Below are positions 17,499-26,134 of a DNA stretch of 35,001 nucleotides, piece by piece. The notes beneath the pieces are model-generated. The model was not told the DNA's origin. It was given only the letters and a program-made list of their open reading frames with translations, and ran no database searches. Every line of letters starts with the position of its first letter. The first letter of the stretch is position 1. The stretch is from NCBI RefSeq assembly GCF_000711895.1, contig NZ_JONO01000052.1, forward strand, positions 1-35,001, in the 5' to 3' direction. The position numbers and the translations under genes are program-made. Origin of the DNA: Photorhabdus australis DSM 17609. Lineage in GTDB: Bacteria; Pseudomonadota; Gammaproteobacteria; Enterobacterales; Enterobacteriaceae.

Positions 17499-18341
17499 TT
17501 ACTTTTGTTGTGATTTTAGCCAGGCAATTTCTTGCGGCCAGATATCTGGATTAATCGTTTCAAGGATCAGCGGAATTTCATCAAAACGGATATCTTTCAT
17601 AATATAGCTGAAAGGTGTTTTGCCAATATTACCTTCCCCAAGGCTATGATGCCGGTCAACACGGCTGGCAAATTCACTTTTTGCATCATTTAAATGCATT
17701 CCGCACAGATACTGAAAGCCAACAATTTTTTCGAACTCCTGAAAAGTCTGTTTACAAGCATTTTCTGTACGTAAATCGTAGCCAGCGGCAAAGGCGTGAC
17801 AGGTATCAATGCAGACACCAACTCTGCTTTTATCTTCAACTTTGTCAATAATTGCCGCCAGATGTTCAAATTTAAAGCCCAGGTTTGTGCCTTGACCAGC
17901 CGTATTTTCGATAACCGCAGTAACTTTTTGGGTTTTATTGAGAGCGATATTGATAGATTCTGCAATTCGTGCCAGACACTGATCCACATCTATCTTATTA
18001 AGGTAACTGCCAGGATGAAAATTCAGTAAATCGATACCTAGCTGTTCACAACGTTGCATTTCATCAATAAAAGCCAGCCTGGATTTTTCCAATGCTTCAA
18101 TTTCTGGATGGCCCAGATTAATCAGATAACTATCGTGAGGGAGAATTTGTCGGCTACCATATCCATAGCGTTCACAATTTTCTTTAAATTTATCGATGAC
18201 ATGAGCGGTTAACGGTGGTGCATTCCATTGGCGCTGATTTTTTGTAAACAGAGCAAAAGCAGTGGCTTTCAATTCATGTGCTCGAATGACGGCTTGATCG
18301 ACTCCACCAGCAGCGCTGACATGCGCTCCAACAAATTTCAT
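17499..18341 (-). CDS. nfo: Endonuclease IV (AP endonuclease)
   Basis: Cleaves DNA 5' to abasic sites and acts on oxidised bases in base-excision repair. The 280 residues form the AP endonuclease family 2 TIM barrel. All nine metal ligands of the trinuclear zinc site are present at the E. coli positions: His69, His109, Glu145, Asp179, His182, His216, Asp229, His231 and Glu261. The gene is convergent with fruK. Its promoter lies in the 75 bases between its start and an ERIC element. GGAGAAAAAT precedes the ATG on the minus strand. Confidence 0.97.
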   Translation of the reverse strand: MKFVGAHVSAAGGVDQAVIRAHELKATAFALFTKNQRQWNAPPLTAHVIDKFKENCERYGYGSRQILPHDSYLINLGHPEIEALEKSRLAFIDEMQRCEQLGIDLLNFHPGSYLNKIDVDQCLARIAESINIALNKTQKVTAVIENTAGQGTNLGFKFEHLAAIIDKVEDKSRVGVCIDTCHAFAAGYDLRTENACKQTFQEFEKIVGFQYLCGMHLNDAKSEFASRVDRHHSLGEGNIGKTPFSYIMKDIRFDEIPLILETINPDIWPQEIAWLKSQQK

Positions 18342-18417
18342 ATTTTTCTCCTTCCTACTATATATTCCATTATGTCATTGTTCGGGCAGTCAATGAACCT
18401 TAAGAACGAAAAGGTTA

Positions 18418-18546
18418 TATACCTGTTATCTTTCAAGTTGCCTCTTTTTGTTGGCTGCACTCACTCACCCCAGTCACAGAGTTATCTATGCTCCTGGGGA
18501 TTGGCTCCCTTGCCGTCGCGATGCATCTTGAAATCTATTGGGTATA
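18418..18546 (-). repeat. ERIC element A
   Basis: A 129-bp imperfect palindrome with the Enterobacterial Repetitive Intergenic Consensus core (ATGCTCCTGGGGATT and ACTCACCCCAGTCACA) and TATA-type ends. It is inverted relative to the two other copies in the window and lies between nfo and yeiH. Confidence 0.9.
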
Positions 18547-18579
18547 TATTGATGAAGTTTTTCAGTGTGAATATTTCGA

Positions 18580-19662
18580 TCAACCAAGTATATATTGGAC
18601 GCCTAAATTTATCAGAAGTCCGCCGATTACCAGCCATATAAACAAAACCAGAGCTAATAAGATAGGTTTAAATCCAGCTTGACGGATAGCACTGACATGA
18701 GTAGTTAAACCTAATGCAACCATAGCCATAGCGAGCATAATTGTATCGATGTTGATCAGATAATTAACTATTACTGTAGGTAATAAATTAAAAGAGTTAA
18801 AACCGGCTATTGCGATGAAGATCACCGCAAACCAAGGGATAGTAATTCGGGTTCTTTCTTGACTGTTTTTGCTATTTTGAGTAGGGGCACTGCTGATATA
18901 ACTGGATAATAACAACAGAAATGGTGCTAGCATCATAACCCTAATCATCTTACTGATAACAGCAGCGTTCTCGGCTTGATCGCTAATAGCATGTCCAACA
19001 GCAACAACTTGAGCAACTTCATGAATGGTGGAGCCAGTAAAGATACCAAAGGCTTCTTGTGTGAATGAGAACCACTGATAATGTTCGTTGAGTTGATAAA
19101 ACCATGGATAAATGAAAATAGCGATGGTGCCAAAGATGACAACTGTTGATACAGCAACAGCAACTTTACTGGCGGGAGCATTTACCACAGGTTCTGTCGC
19201 CATAATAGCCGCTGCCCCGCAAATACTACTACCGGCACCAATCAATATTGAGGTTTGTTGGTCTAATCCAAAGAGTGATCTGCCTAGCCAGATTGCAATA
19301 AAGAAAGTTGAAGACAACATAATTACGTCAGTTAAAAGACCGGTAGCACCTACGTCAGCAATTTGCTGAAATGTTAGACGGAATCCATAAAGAATAATGC
19401 CTGCTCGCAGGAGATAATGTTTTGAAAAATGAATACCTTCATCACAATAAGGTTTAAGTAAAGGATAAACGGTATTACCGATAATAATTCCTGCCAGAAT
19501 CGCCAGTGTCAGTGCGCCCAGCCCCATATTAATAAACCATGGAATATTTCCAGCATAGATTGAAATTGCGGTAAGTATTACCGCCATTATTAGCCCAGGT
19601 ATTAATTTCATTCCGGGAATAGATTTTTGTTTACTAAATTCTTTAGCTTGAGTGTTAGACAT
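18580..19662 (-). CDS. yeiH: YeiH family membrane protein (putative sulfate exporter, UPF0324)
   Basis: A 360-residue polytopic protein with about ten hydrophobic segments after a short polar N-terminus. Family blocks seen are LRAGIILYGFRLTFQQIADVG, GAGSSICGAAAI and TGSTIHEVAQVVAVGHA. The family is annotated as a putative sulfate exporter; direct transport evidence is limited. It is divergent from yeiE, as in E. coli, and YeiE-type regulators are reported to activate yeiH and to affect sulfite tolerance. Control by the neighbour is therefore likely but inferred. Confidence 0.9.
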   Translation of the reverse strand: MSNTQAKEFSKQKSIPGMKLIPGLIMAVILTAISIYAGNIPWFINMGLGALTLAILAGIIIGNTVYPLLKPYCDEGIHFSKHYLLRAGIILYGFRLTFQQIADVGATGLLTDVIMLSSTFFIAIWLGRSLFGLDQQTSILIGAGSSICGAAAIMATEPVVNAPASKVAVAVSTVVIFGTIAIFIYPWFYQLNEHYQWFSFTQEAFGIFTGSTIHEVAQVVAVGHAISDQAENAAVISKMIRVMMLAPFLLLLSSYISSAPTQNSKNSQERTRITIPWFAVIFIAIAGFNSFNLLPTVIVNYLINIDTIMLAMAMVALGLTTHVSAIRQAGFKPILLALVLFIWLVIGGLLINLGVQYILG

Positions 19663-19851
19663 AGAGATTGCTCGCTTTGCTTATATATTTTAAAAATAAG
19701 TATATAGCAGACAGATTTATCGTTAAAATTGATAAAATTTTTATATATAATCTAAAAAAGTGGTAAAAGAGGAAGGATTTTTGTTAAGTTGTTTATTTTT
19801 GTATAAAATTAAAGCAATCTATCAGGCTGACACTATATTTTGTGGGGCAAT

Positions 19852-20715
19852 ATGCATATTACACTGAGGCAATTGGAAGTTTTCACAGAGGTATTGAAAA
19901 GTGGCTCAACGACACAAGCCTCTCTGCAATTAGCGCTTTCTCAATCTGCGGTGAGTGCTTCATTAACAGATCTGGAAAACCAGCTTGGTGTGCAGCTTTT
20001 TGACAGAGTAGGAAAACGGCTGGTAACTAATGAGCACGGGCGTTTACTCTATCCCAAGGCTTTGGCATTACTGGAACAGGCAGGAGAAATTCAGCAGTTA
20101 TTTAAACAAGAGCTGGGTGCATTACGTATTGCTGCCAGTAGTACCATCGGTAATTATATGCTGCCGGAAATGTTGGCAAATTATCGTCGGGATTTTCCTA
20201 ATACACCCCTGGAGTTAAACATCAGTAATACTCAGGATGTTATCAATTCTGTTCTGGAATTCCGCGTTGATCTTGGTTTGATAGAGGGTTCTTGTCACAG
20301 CCCTGAATTGATAACTCAGCTCTGGATGGAGGATGAGTTGGTTATTTTCTCAGCTCCTGAGAATCCGTTAGCTAAACAGGTGTTGAAATTGGATGATTTA
20401 GCTAAGGCATCGTGGATATTAAGAGAAAGAGGATCGGGTACCAGAGAGGTATTGGATCATCTGTTATTTGCTCGCCTACCTGGGTTCAAGATCTTGATGG
20501 AATTGGGAAATTCTGAAGCGATAAAACATGCTGTTAGATTTGGTATGGGAATTAGCTGTTTATCCAGACGAGTTGTTGCAGAACAATTGGAAAATCACAC
20601 TTTGTTGGAACTGAAGGTACCAGAATTGAAGCTTTTCAGAATGTTGTATCTGATTTGTCACCGGCAAAAGCATATGTCTAATGCACTGCAAAAACTGCTT
20701 AGTTACTGCCAGTGA
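19852..20715 (+). CDS. yeiE: LysR-type transcriptional regulator YeiE
   Basis: 287 residues with an N-terminal winged helix-turn-helix ([20 protein letters not shown], about 19-38) and a type 2 periplasmic-binding-like effector domain. The protein begins [20 protein letters not shown], as in E. coli YeiE; the ATG at 19852 with GGGG just upstream is chosen over an earlier in-frame ATG at 19840. It is divergent from yeiH, the usual target arrangement for LysR regulators, and is followed by lysP. Family knowledge connects YeiE with sulfite response; sequence alone does not show the effector. Confidence 0.93.
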   Translation: MHITLRQLEVFTEVLKSGSTTQASLQLALSQSAVSASLTDLENQLGVQLFDRVGKRLVTNEHGRLLYPKALALLEQAGEIQQLFKQELGALRIAASSTIGNYMLPEMLANYRRDFPNTPLELNISNTQDVINSVLEFRVDLGLIEGSCHSPELITQLWMEDELVIFSAPENPLAKQVLKLDDLAKASWILRERGSGTREVLDHLLFARLPGFKILMELGNSEAIKHAVRFGMGISCLSRRVVAEQLENHTLLELKVPELKLFRMLYLICHRQKHMSNALQKLLSYCQ

Positions 20716-20863
20716 ATTTTATTTCTTATTTAAGAGCTAGTTATATTACTTATAATTTTTTCTGAATTATGAAGGTATCTTATAATTATGCTTCCTTGCT
20801 ATTTTGATAGCGAGGATTTGTTACAATCCGCCATCAGGTTTATTCTCAGATAACAGGAACATA

Positions 20864-22342
20864 ATGTCTCAACAACAAAGTATTTCCCGGAAACCAATAG
20901 CGCAACATTTACGCCGTGAATTAAAAGCGCGACATTTGGCAATGATTGCTATTGGTGGATCAATAGGCACTGGGCTATTTGTGGCTTCAGGTGTGACGGT
21001 TTCACAGGTCGGGCCTGGTGGAGCATTACTTTCCTATGCGTTGATTGGCCTGATGATCTATTTCCTGATGACCAGTCTGGGAGAGCTGGCTGCTTATATG
21101 CCTGTTTCTGGTTCTTTCTCAACTTATGGTTCCAAATATGTTGAAGAAGGATTTGGCTTCGCCCTTGGTTGGAATTATTGGTACAACTGGGCGGTGGCTA
21201 TCGCGGTAGATTTGGTGGCTGCTCAGTTGGTTATGGCTTATTGGTTGCCGGATGTGCCAGGTTGGGTTTGGAGTGCGTTGTTTCTTGCATTGATTTTCCT
21301 GTTGAATTCTATTTCAGTGAAAGGTTTTGGTGAAGCTGAATATTGGTTTTCTTTGATTAAAGTTACCACAATTATTGTCTTTATTGTGGTCGGAGTATTG
21401 ATGATAACCGGTATCATGAAAGGTACAGAAGGTGTTGGATGGCATAATTGGACTGTTGGTGATGCCCCTTTTGCTGGTGGTTTCTCTGCTATGATTGGTG
21501 TAGCAATGATAGTTGGATTTTCTTTCCAGGGTGTCGAACTTATTGGTATTACGGCAGGTGAGTCGAAAGATCCTTCGAAGAATGTTCCCCGTGCAGTACG
21601 TAAAGTATTCTGGCGTATCCTGCTGTTCTATATTTTTGCGATCCTGATTATTAGTCTGATTATTCCTTACACTGATCCACGTTTACTACGTAATGAAGTC
21701 GGTGATATTAGCGTTAGTCCGTTTACGTTGGTATTTGAAAATGCCGGTTTACTATCAGCTGCGGCTGTGATGAATGCCGTTATTTTAACTGCGGTGTTGT
21801 CTGCGGGTAATTCAGGGATGTATGCATCAACTCGTATGCTGTTCACATTGGCAAAAGAGGGCAAAGCGCCAAAGATTTTTGGTAAATTGTCCCAGGGTGG
21901 TGTGCCGCGTAATGCTTTGTATGCAACAACGGTTGTTGCTGCTTTATGTTTCCTCAGTTCAATGTACGGTAACCAGACTGTTTATCTGTGGTTGTTGAAT
22001 ACCTCTGGGATGACAGGTTTTATTGCATGGTTAGGGATTGCTATCAGTCATTATCGTTTCCGCCGTGGTTATGTAGCTCAGGGATTGGATTTAGGTAAGC
22101 TACCTTATCGTTCAGGATTTTTCCCGGTTGGTCCGATCTTTGCCTTTATTCTCTGTCTGACCATTACATTAGGGCAGAATTATCAGGCGTTTTTGCAAGA
22201 CAACATTGACTGGTATGGTGTAGCAGCAACTTATATTGGTATTCCATTGTTCCTATTGATTTGGTTTGGCTATAAATTGGTGAAGAAAACCCATTTTATT
22301 AAATATAGTGAGATGGAATTTCCTGATACTTTCAATAAGTGA
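20864..22342 (+). CDS. lysP: Lysine-specific permease LysP
   Basis: A lysine:H+ symporter of the APC superfamily with 12 helices in 492 residues. E. coli LysP also acts as the lysine co-sensor of CadC. The first helix holds IGGSIGTGLFVASG, the amino-acid binding loop, and WNYWYNWAVAIAVDLVAAQL is a LysP-specific block. The start is the ATG at 20864 (MSQQQSIS), preceded by AGGAA; an upstream in-frame start at 20804 adds 20 residues with no family support. It follows yeiE on the same strand after about 150 bases, and an iron-transport cassette follows. Confidence 0.95.
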   Translation: MSQQQSISRKPIAQHLRRELKARHLAMIAIGGSIGTGLFVASGVTVSQVGPGGALLSYALIGLMIYFLMTSLGELAAYMPVSGSFSTYGSKYVEEGFGFALGWNYWYNWAVAIAVDLVAAQLVMAYWLPDVPGWVWSALFLALIFLLNSISVKGFGEAEYWFSLIKVTTIIVFIVVGVLMITGIMKGTEGVGWHNWTVGDAPFAGGFSAMIGVAMIVGFSFQGVELIGITAGESKDPSKNVPRAVRKVFWRILLFYIFAILIISLIIPYTDPRLLRNEVGDISVSPFTLVFENAGLLSAAAVMNAVILTAVLSAGNSGMYASTRMLFTLAKEGKAPKIFGKLSQGGVPRNALYATTVVAALCFLSSMYGNQTVYLWLLNTSGMTGFIAWLGIAISHYRFRRGYVAQGLDLGKLPYRSGFFPVGPIFAFILCLTITLGQNYQAFLQDNIDWYGVAATYIGIPLFLLIWFGYKLVKKTHFIKYSEMEFPDTFNK

Positions 22343-22597
22343 ATTTGATCACACTAAATGAAATTAACTGGCTGGTAAGGTCTTTGGATAGATGTTAACC
22401 AGCCTGATTTAGCAGTATTTCAATGCTATTCAAAATCAATTTATTATTATCTTAACGTGTTGTTCTATTATGGTTAAATAGCTATTGACAGGAAATCAGC
22501 AGAAAACGCTCATTTTTGTAACGAAGTGGACGTTTTTTTATTTTTCAGGGGGTTAGTCATATAATTAATTATGTTATTTACCAAAATTTATGTAAAT
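22343..22597. other. Gap between lysP and the iron-uptake cassette
   Basis: Contains two possible terminators for lysP: an imperfect stem GGCTGGT / ACCAGCC at about 22370-22405 with no T-run, and AAAACG / CGTTTT at 22503-22536 followed by TTTATTTTTC. No gene is seen. The promoter of the iron cassette should overlap the Fur site that follows. Confidence 0.45.
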
Positions 22598-22616
22598 AAC
22601 ATTGATAATTATTCTC
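22598..22616. promoter_or_regulatory. Fur-box-like site before the iron ABC operon
   Basis: AACATTGATAATTATTCTC agrees with 14 of 19 positions of the classic Fur consensus, with a perfect TGATAAT centre. It lies 51 bases before the GTG start of the binding-protein gene. Iron repression through Fur is therefore likely. The site also overlaps an otherwise possible TTG start, which argues against that start. Confidence 0.7.
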
Positions 22617-22667
22617 GTTTGCTTTATTGTTAGCGCCATTATTATTAATATGAAAGAGGCTAACAAA

Positions 22668-23801
22668 GTGAAATTTGTATCTCGATCTATTGCAAAGAGT
22701 ATCGGTATCAGCCTGTTGGCGGGTTCGGCAGTAATGGCAAGCTTTGCATCATGGGCTGAAACAGTAACCGATATAGTTGGCCGTACTGTTGAAGTTCCTG
22801 AGAATGTAAACCGTATTTTGTTGGGCGAAGGTCGTTTGTTTCACGCTGTCGCTTTACTTGAAGGGGATAAACCACTGACTCGTATCGCGGGTTGGCAAGG
22901 TGATTTTCGCAAACTGGACCCACAATCCTATGCCATCTATAAAGCTAAATTCCCTGAGATTGACAAAGTTCCTTTGATTGGTGATACCAGTGCTGACAGT
23001 ATTAGCTCTGAAAAAGTGTTAACTCTCAATCCAGATATTGCTATTTTTGGCTTGTCTGGTCATGGTCCTGGTAAGAACAGCGAATTGGTTGCTCAGCTTG
23101 AAAAAGCAGGCGTTCCAGTTGTGTTTGTTGACTTCCGTACCGATCCACTAAAAAACACACTGCCAAGCATTCGTATGCTGGGTAAAGTATTGCACCGTGA
23201 AAAACAAGCAACAGAATATGCTGATTTCTACGAGAAGAATGTAAAACTGGTAACTGAAATTACCAATAAAATCCCGGAAGAGAAAAAGCCAACAGTATTT
23301 ATTGACCTAAGAGCGGGTGCTTTTGAAGACTGCTGTGCTACTGCCGGTAATGGTAATATGGGCAATTTTATCGATCTGGCAGGTGGTAAAAATATTGCTA
23401 AAGATGTGCTGCCAGGTGCACTTGGCAATATGAATCTCGAAAAGATTATTGCAATTGATCCTTATATTTACATTGCCAGTGGCGCAAAAGCGCCAGACAG
23501 TAATGAACCCGGTGTAAAACTGGGCGCGCAAGCTACACCTGAGCTGGCAAAAGCTAGTCTGAAAAAAATGACTGATCGCAAAGGTATTAGCTCTTTGACT
23601 GCGGTTACCGAGGGTAGGGACTATGCTATTTGGCATAACTATTATAATTCTCCCTATAACGTAATTGTTGCTCAGGTATTTGCTAAGTGGTTCTATCCTG
23701 AACAATTTGCAGATTTAGATCCACAAGAAACACTGAATAAATTACACAGTAAATTCCTGGCAGTTGAGCCATCAGGTGTTTACTGGGTCAGTGAGAAGTA
23801 A
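22668..23801 (+). CDS. Periplasmic binding protein of an iron-chelate ABC importer
   Basis: The start is taken as the GTG at 22668 because AAGAGG lies 7 bases upstream and the product opens with a clean Sec signal (KFVSRSIAKS, hydrophobic core, cleavage after ASWA). The open frame reaches a TTG within the Fur site, giving an unlikely N-terminus. The mature protein is a class III (FepB/BtuF/TroA-like) binding protein of about 350 residues, with VTDIVGRTVEVPENVNRILL as its first strand. It has no lipobox. It is the first gene of a three-gene operon and is followed 24 bases later by the permease. Order and receptor resemble Yersinia YiuABC-YiuR, but the ligand is unknown. Confidence 0.85.
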   Translation: MKFVSRSIAKSIGISLLAGSAVMASFASWAETVTDIVGRTVEVPENVNRILLGEGRLFHAVALLEGDKPLTRIAGWQGDFRKLDPQSYAIYKAKFPEIDKVPLIGDTSADSISSEKVLTLNPDIAIFGLSGHGPGKNSELVAQLEKAGVPVVFVDFRTDPLKNTLPSIRMLGKVLHREKQATEYADFYEKNVKLVTEITNKIPEEKKPTVFIDLRAGAFEDCCATAGNGNMGNFIDLAGGKNIAKDVLPGALGNMNLEKIIAIDPYIYIASGAKAPDSNEPGVKLGAQATPELAKASLKKMTDRKGISSLTAVTEGRDYAIWHNYYNSPYNVIVAQVFAKWFYPEQFADLDPQETLNKLHSKFLAVEPSGVYWVSEK

Positions 23802-23825
23802 TCAGTAAGACAGGTAACAGAAATA

Positions 23826-24911
23826 ATGAGTGTCACTACCGAGCCTATGCCAACGGTGAAACAGCAATCAAATAACAGCGGTGTAAAAGCCCATTACCAA
23901 TATATTTTACGCCGCCGTATCGTGATGATGGTGTCCATCGTCTTGGTTATCGGTGCTTCCCTGGTATTAGATTTTACTATAGGGCCATCAGGTTTATCTT
24001 TGCAGTCTCTCTGGCAGACTTTAGTGTCACCAGATAGTGTAGATGCGGGTACACGGGTAATTGTCTGGGATATCCGTTTGCCATACGCTCTGATGGCGGT
24101 AGTGATTGGCCTGTCTCTTGGGCTGGCTGGCGCGGAAATGCAGACGATTCTGAATAATCCATTAGCAAGTCCCTTTACGTTAGGTGTTTCTCAGGCGGCT
24201 GCATTTGGTGCTGCGCTGGCTATTGTGTCAGGTATTGGTATTCCGGGCGTGCCTGACCAATGGTTCATCTCTGCGAATGCCTTTATTTTTGCTTTGCTGG
24301 CCGCGTTGGTGTTGGATGGTATCACCCGTTGGACACGTGCTGCCACTTACGGCGTGGTGTTGTTTGGTATTGCGCTGTACTTTACTTTTGATGCACTGGT
24401 TTCCATGATGCAGTTTATTGCAACTGAAGATACCCTTCAGGGACTGGTACTCTGGACAATGGGTAGCCTTGTCAGAGCAACCTGGGTAAAACTGGGTGTT
24501 ATGTTGCTGGTATTTGCAGTTATTTTTCCGATTTCAATGATGAATGCCTGGAAATTGACAGCGTTGCGTTTGGGTGAAGATCGGGCCATCAGTTTTGGTA
24601 TTGATACTCGTCGCCTGCGTTTGGGGACATTATTGCGTATCAGTATTCTTTCCGCCTTAGCAGTTGCATTTGTTGGGCCAATCGCCTTTATCGGTTTAAT
24701 TGCGCCTCATATTGCTCGTATGATATTTGGTGAAGATCACCGTTTCTATTTGCCTGCCAGTGCACTGATTGGTGCATTAGTACTGTCTTTGACATCGATT
24801 GTATCGAAGAACTTGATCCCAGGTGTCATTATTCCGATTGGGATTGTTACTGCATTGGTTGGGGTTCCATTCTTCCTCAGTATAATTTTACGTTACAGGG
24901 GGAATGTATGA
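23826..24911 (+). CDS. FecCD-family iron-chelate ABC transporter permease
   Basis: A 361-residue inner-membrane permease with about nine to ten hydrophobic segments. FecCD marks are WDIRLPYALMAVVIGLSLGL, GAEMQTILNNPLASPFTLGV and the coupling-helix region FVGPIAFIGLIAPHIARM. A single permease gene means the channel is probably a homodimer. Its stop overlaps the ATG of the ATPase gene by ATGA, a sign of translational coupling. Confidence 0.92.
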   Translation: MSVTTEPMPTVKQQSNNSGVKAHYQYILRRRIVMMVSIVLVIGASLVLDFTIGPSGLSLQSLWQTLVSPDSVDAGTRVIVWDIRLPYALMAVVIGLSLGLAGAEMQTILNNPLASPFTLGVSQAAAFGAALAIVSGIGIPGVPDQWFISANAFIFALLAALVLDGITRWTRAATYGVVLFGIALYFTFDALVSMMQFIATEDTLQGLVLWTMGSLVRATWVKLGVMLLVFAVIFPISMMNAWKLTALRLGEDRAISFGIDTRRLRLGTLLRISILSALAVAFVGPIAFIGLIAPHIARMIFGEDHRFYLPASALIGALVLSLTSIVSKNLIPGVIIPIGIVTALVGVPFFLSIILRYRGNV

Positions 24912-25696
24912 AGCAGGGATTAACTATCAGCAATTTTTCTGCTGGCTACCCGAAACATCCGGTTATTGAAAATCTGAATGTTGCTCCGTTACCTCGCGGG
25001 AAAATTACAGTACTGTTGGGGCCAAATGGCAGTGGTAAATCAACACTCCTGCGTTCGTTGGCTGGCTTAAATCGCGCCAGTGGGCAGCTTTGGCTTGACG
25101 GGCAGGATTTAATGAAAATGAACTTTGCAAGGAGGGCAGAAGATGTGGTTTATTTGCCACAAAGTTTGCCTGCTGGTGTTCATTTACATGTGTTGGAATC
25201 GATTATTGTTGCTCAACGGGCGTCTGGTGGACGTCATTCTGAAACAAATGAAGAAGAAGTGATGTCTTTATTAGGCCAGTTGGGGATTGAACATCTGGCG
25301 TTATGTTATTTAGATCAGTTGTCTGGTGGTCAAAAACAGTTAGTTGGATTGGCACAATCGCTAATTCGTAAGCCGACATTATTATTATTAGATGAACCAC
25401 TTAGTGCACTGGATTTAAATTATCAATATCATGTAATGGAACTGGTTGCACAAGAAACGTGTCAGCGTAATATTATTACTGTCGTGGTCGTGCATGATAT
25501 TAATATCGCTTTACGTCATGGTGACCATATATTAATGTTGCAAAAAGGTCATTTAATTGCGGAAGGAATGCCTGAGCAGGTTATTACTCCGGACAGTTTG
25601 GCGCAGGTTTATGGTGTCAGAGGTAGAATTGAACACTGTTCTCAGGGCATTCCACAGGTATTAATTGATGGATTAGTTTCAAAGCTAGCCAGTTAG
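24908..25696 (+). CDS. Iron-chelate ABC transporter ATP-binding protein
   Basis: A 262-residue ATPase of the FepC/BtuD type. Walker A is GPNGSGKST (38-46), the signature is LSGGQKQLVGLAQSL, Walker B is LLLLDEPLSALD, and the H-loop His lies in VVVHDINIALRHG. It closes the operon of binding protein, permease and ATPase. Hairpins follow before the receptor gene. Confidence 0.93.
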   Translation: MKQGLTISNFSAGYPKHPVIENLNVAPLPRGKITVLLGPNGSGKSTLLRSLAGLNRASGQLWLDGQDLMKMNFARRAEDVVYLPQSLPAGVHLHVLESIIVAQRASGGRHSETNEEEVMSLLGQLGIEHLALCYLDQLSGGQKQLVGLAQSLIRKPTLLLLDEPLSALDLNYQYHVMELVAQETCQRNIITVVVVHDINIALRHGDHILMLQKGHLIAEGMPEQVITPDSLAQVYGVRGRIEHCSQGIPQVLIDGLVSKLAS

Positions 25697-25987
25697 AACC
25701 AATTCTAATGACTTTGTTGCTTACAATAAAATAGGTTTAAAAATTTGTCATTTTTGTCTGGGCAATGCTCATACCCACTCTTTATTACTACAAAGAGTGG
25801 GTAATAGAATAATTGAATAAGATAGATTATCTGAATTAATAAGAATATTGGCTTATATTTTATAGTAATAAGATGTAAGTGAATCTAATAAAACAAAATA
25901 ATAAAACTATACAGGGCTGAATATTTTACCCCTGTTATTTTTGAGCATATGTTAATTATCCATTTTTATAAATGAATAAATCATGCT
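25697..25987. other. Gap between ATPase gene and ERIC element B
   Basis: Contains a perfect 11-bp hairpin (ACCCACTCTTT / AAAGAGTGGGT, 25773-25802) without a T-run, and a weaker one (ACAGGG / CCCTGT, 25911-25935) followed by TATTTTTG. Either may end or stabilise the ABC operon transcript. A partial Fur-like repeat at about 25818-25832 has only one good half. The receptor promoter should lie here or within the ERIC element. Confidence 0.5.
25773..25802 (+). terminator. Perfect hairpin downstream of the iron ABC operon
   Basis: An 11-bp stem with no mismatch and an 8-base loop, 76 bases past the ATPase stop. It lacks a U-tract, so it may act as an mRNA 3' stabiliser or attenuator between transporter and receptor genes. 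Confidence 0.45.
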
Positions 25988-26114
25988 TATGCCCAATGGA
26001 TTTCAAGATGCTTCGCGACGGCAAGGGAACGAATCCCTGGGAGTATAGATAACTATGTGACCGGGGTGAGTGAGTGCAGCCAACCAAGAGGCAACTTGAA
26101 AGATAACGGGTATA
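25988..26114 (+). repeat. ERIC element B, in the leader of the receptor gene
   Basis: A 127-bp copy with the ERIC core GTGACCGGGGTGAGTG and GAATCCCTGGGAG. It ends 20 bases before the receptor ATG, just upstream of the ribosome site TTGGAGAA, so it must be part of the receptor mRNA leader or carry its promoter. Confidence 0.92.
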
Positions 26115-26134
26115 TATTTCTTGGAGAATCGGGA

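Noticed and set aside
18228..18641. Plus-strand ORF of 137 codons across nfo, the ERIC element and yeiH
   Set aside because: It is antisense to two well-supported genes and passes through the ERIC repeat.
22602..22667. Longer N-terminus for the iron-binding protein starting at TTG 22602 or ATG 22650
   Set aside because: The TTG lies inside the Fur-like site and neither start has a ribosome site; the GTG at 22668 has one and gives a normal signal peptide.
25818..25832. Second Fur box for the receptor gene
   Set aside because: Only one half (ATTATC) fits and about 10 of 15 positions agree, which is common by chance in AT-rich DNA.
26057..26134. Receptor N-terminal extension of 26 residues
   Set aside because: The extension is encoded by the ERIC element and precedes the ribosome site; the signal peptide begins at 26135.
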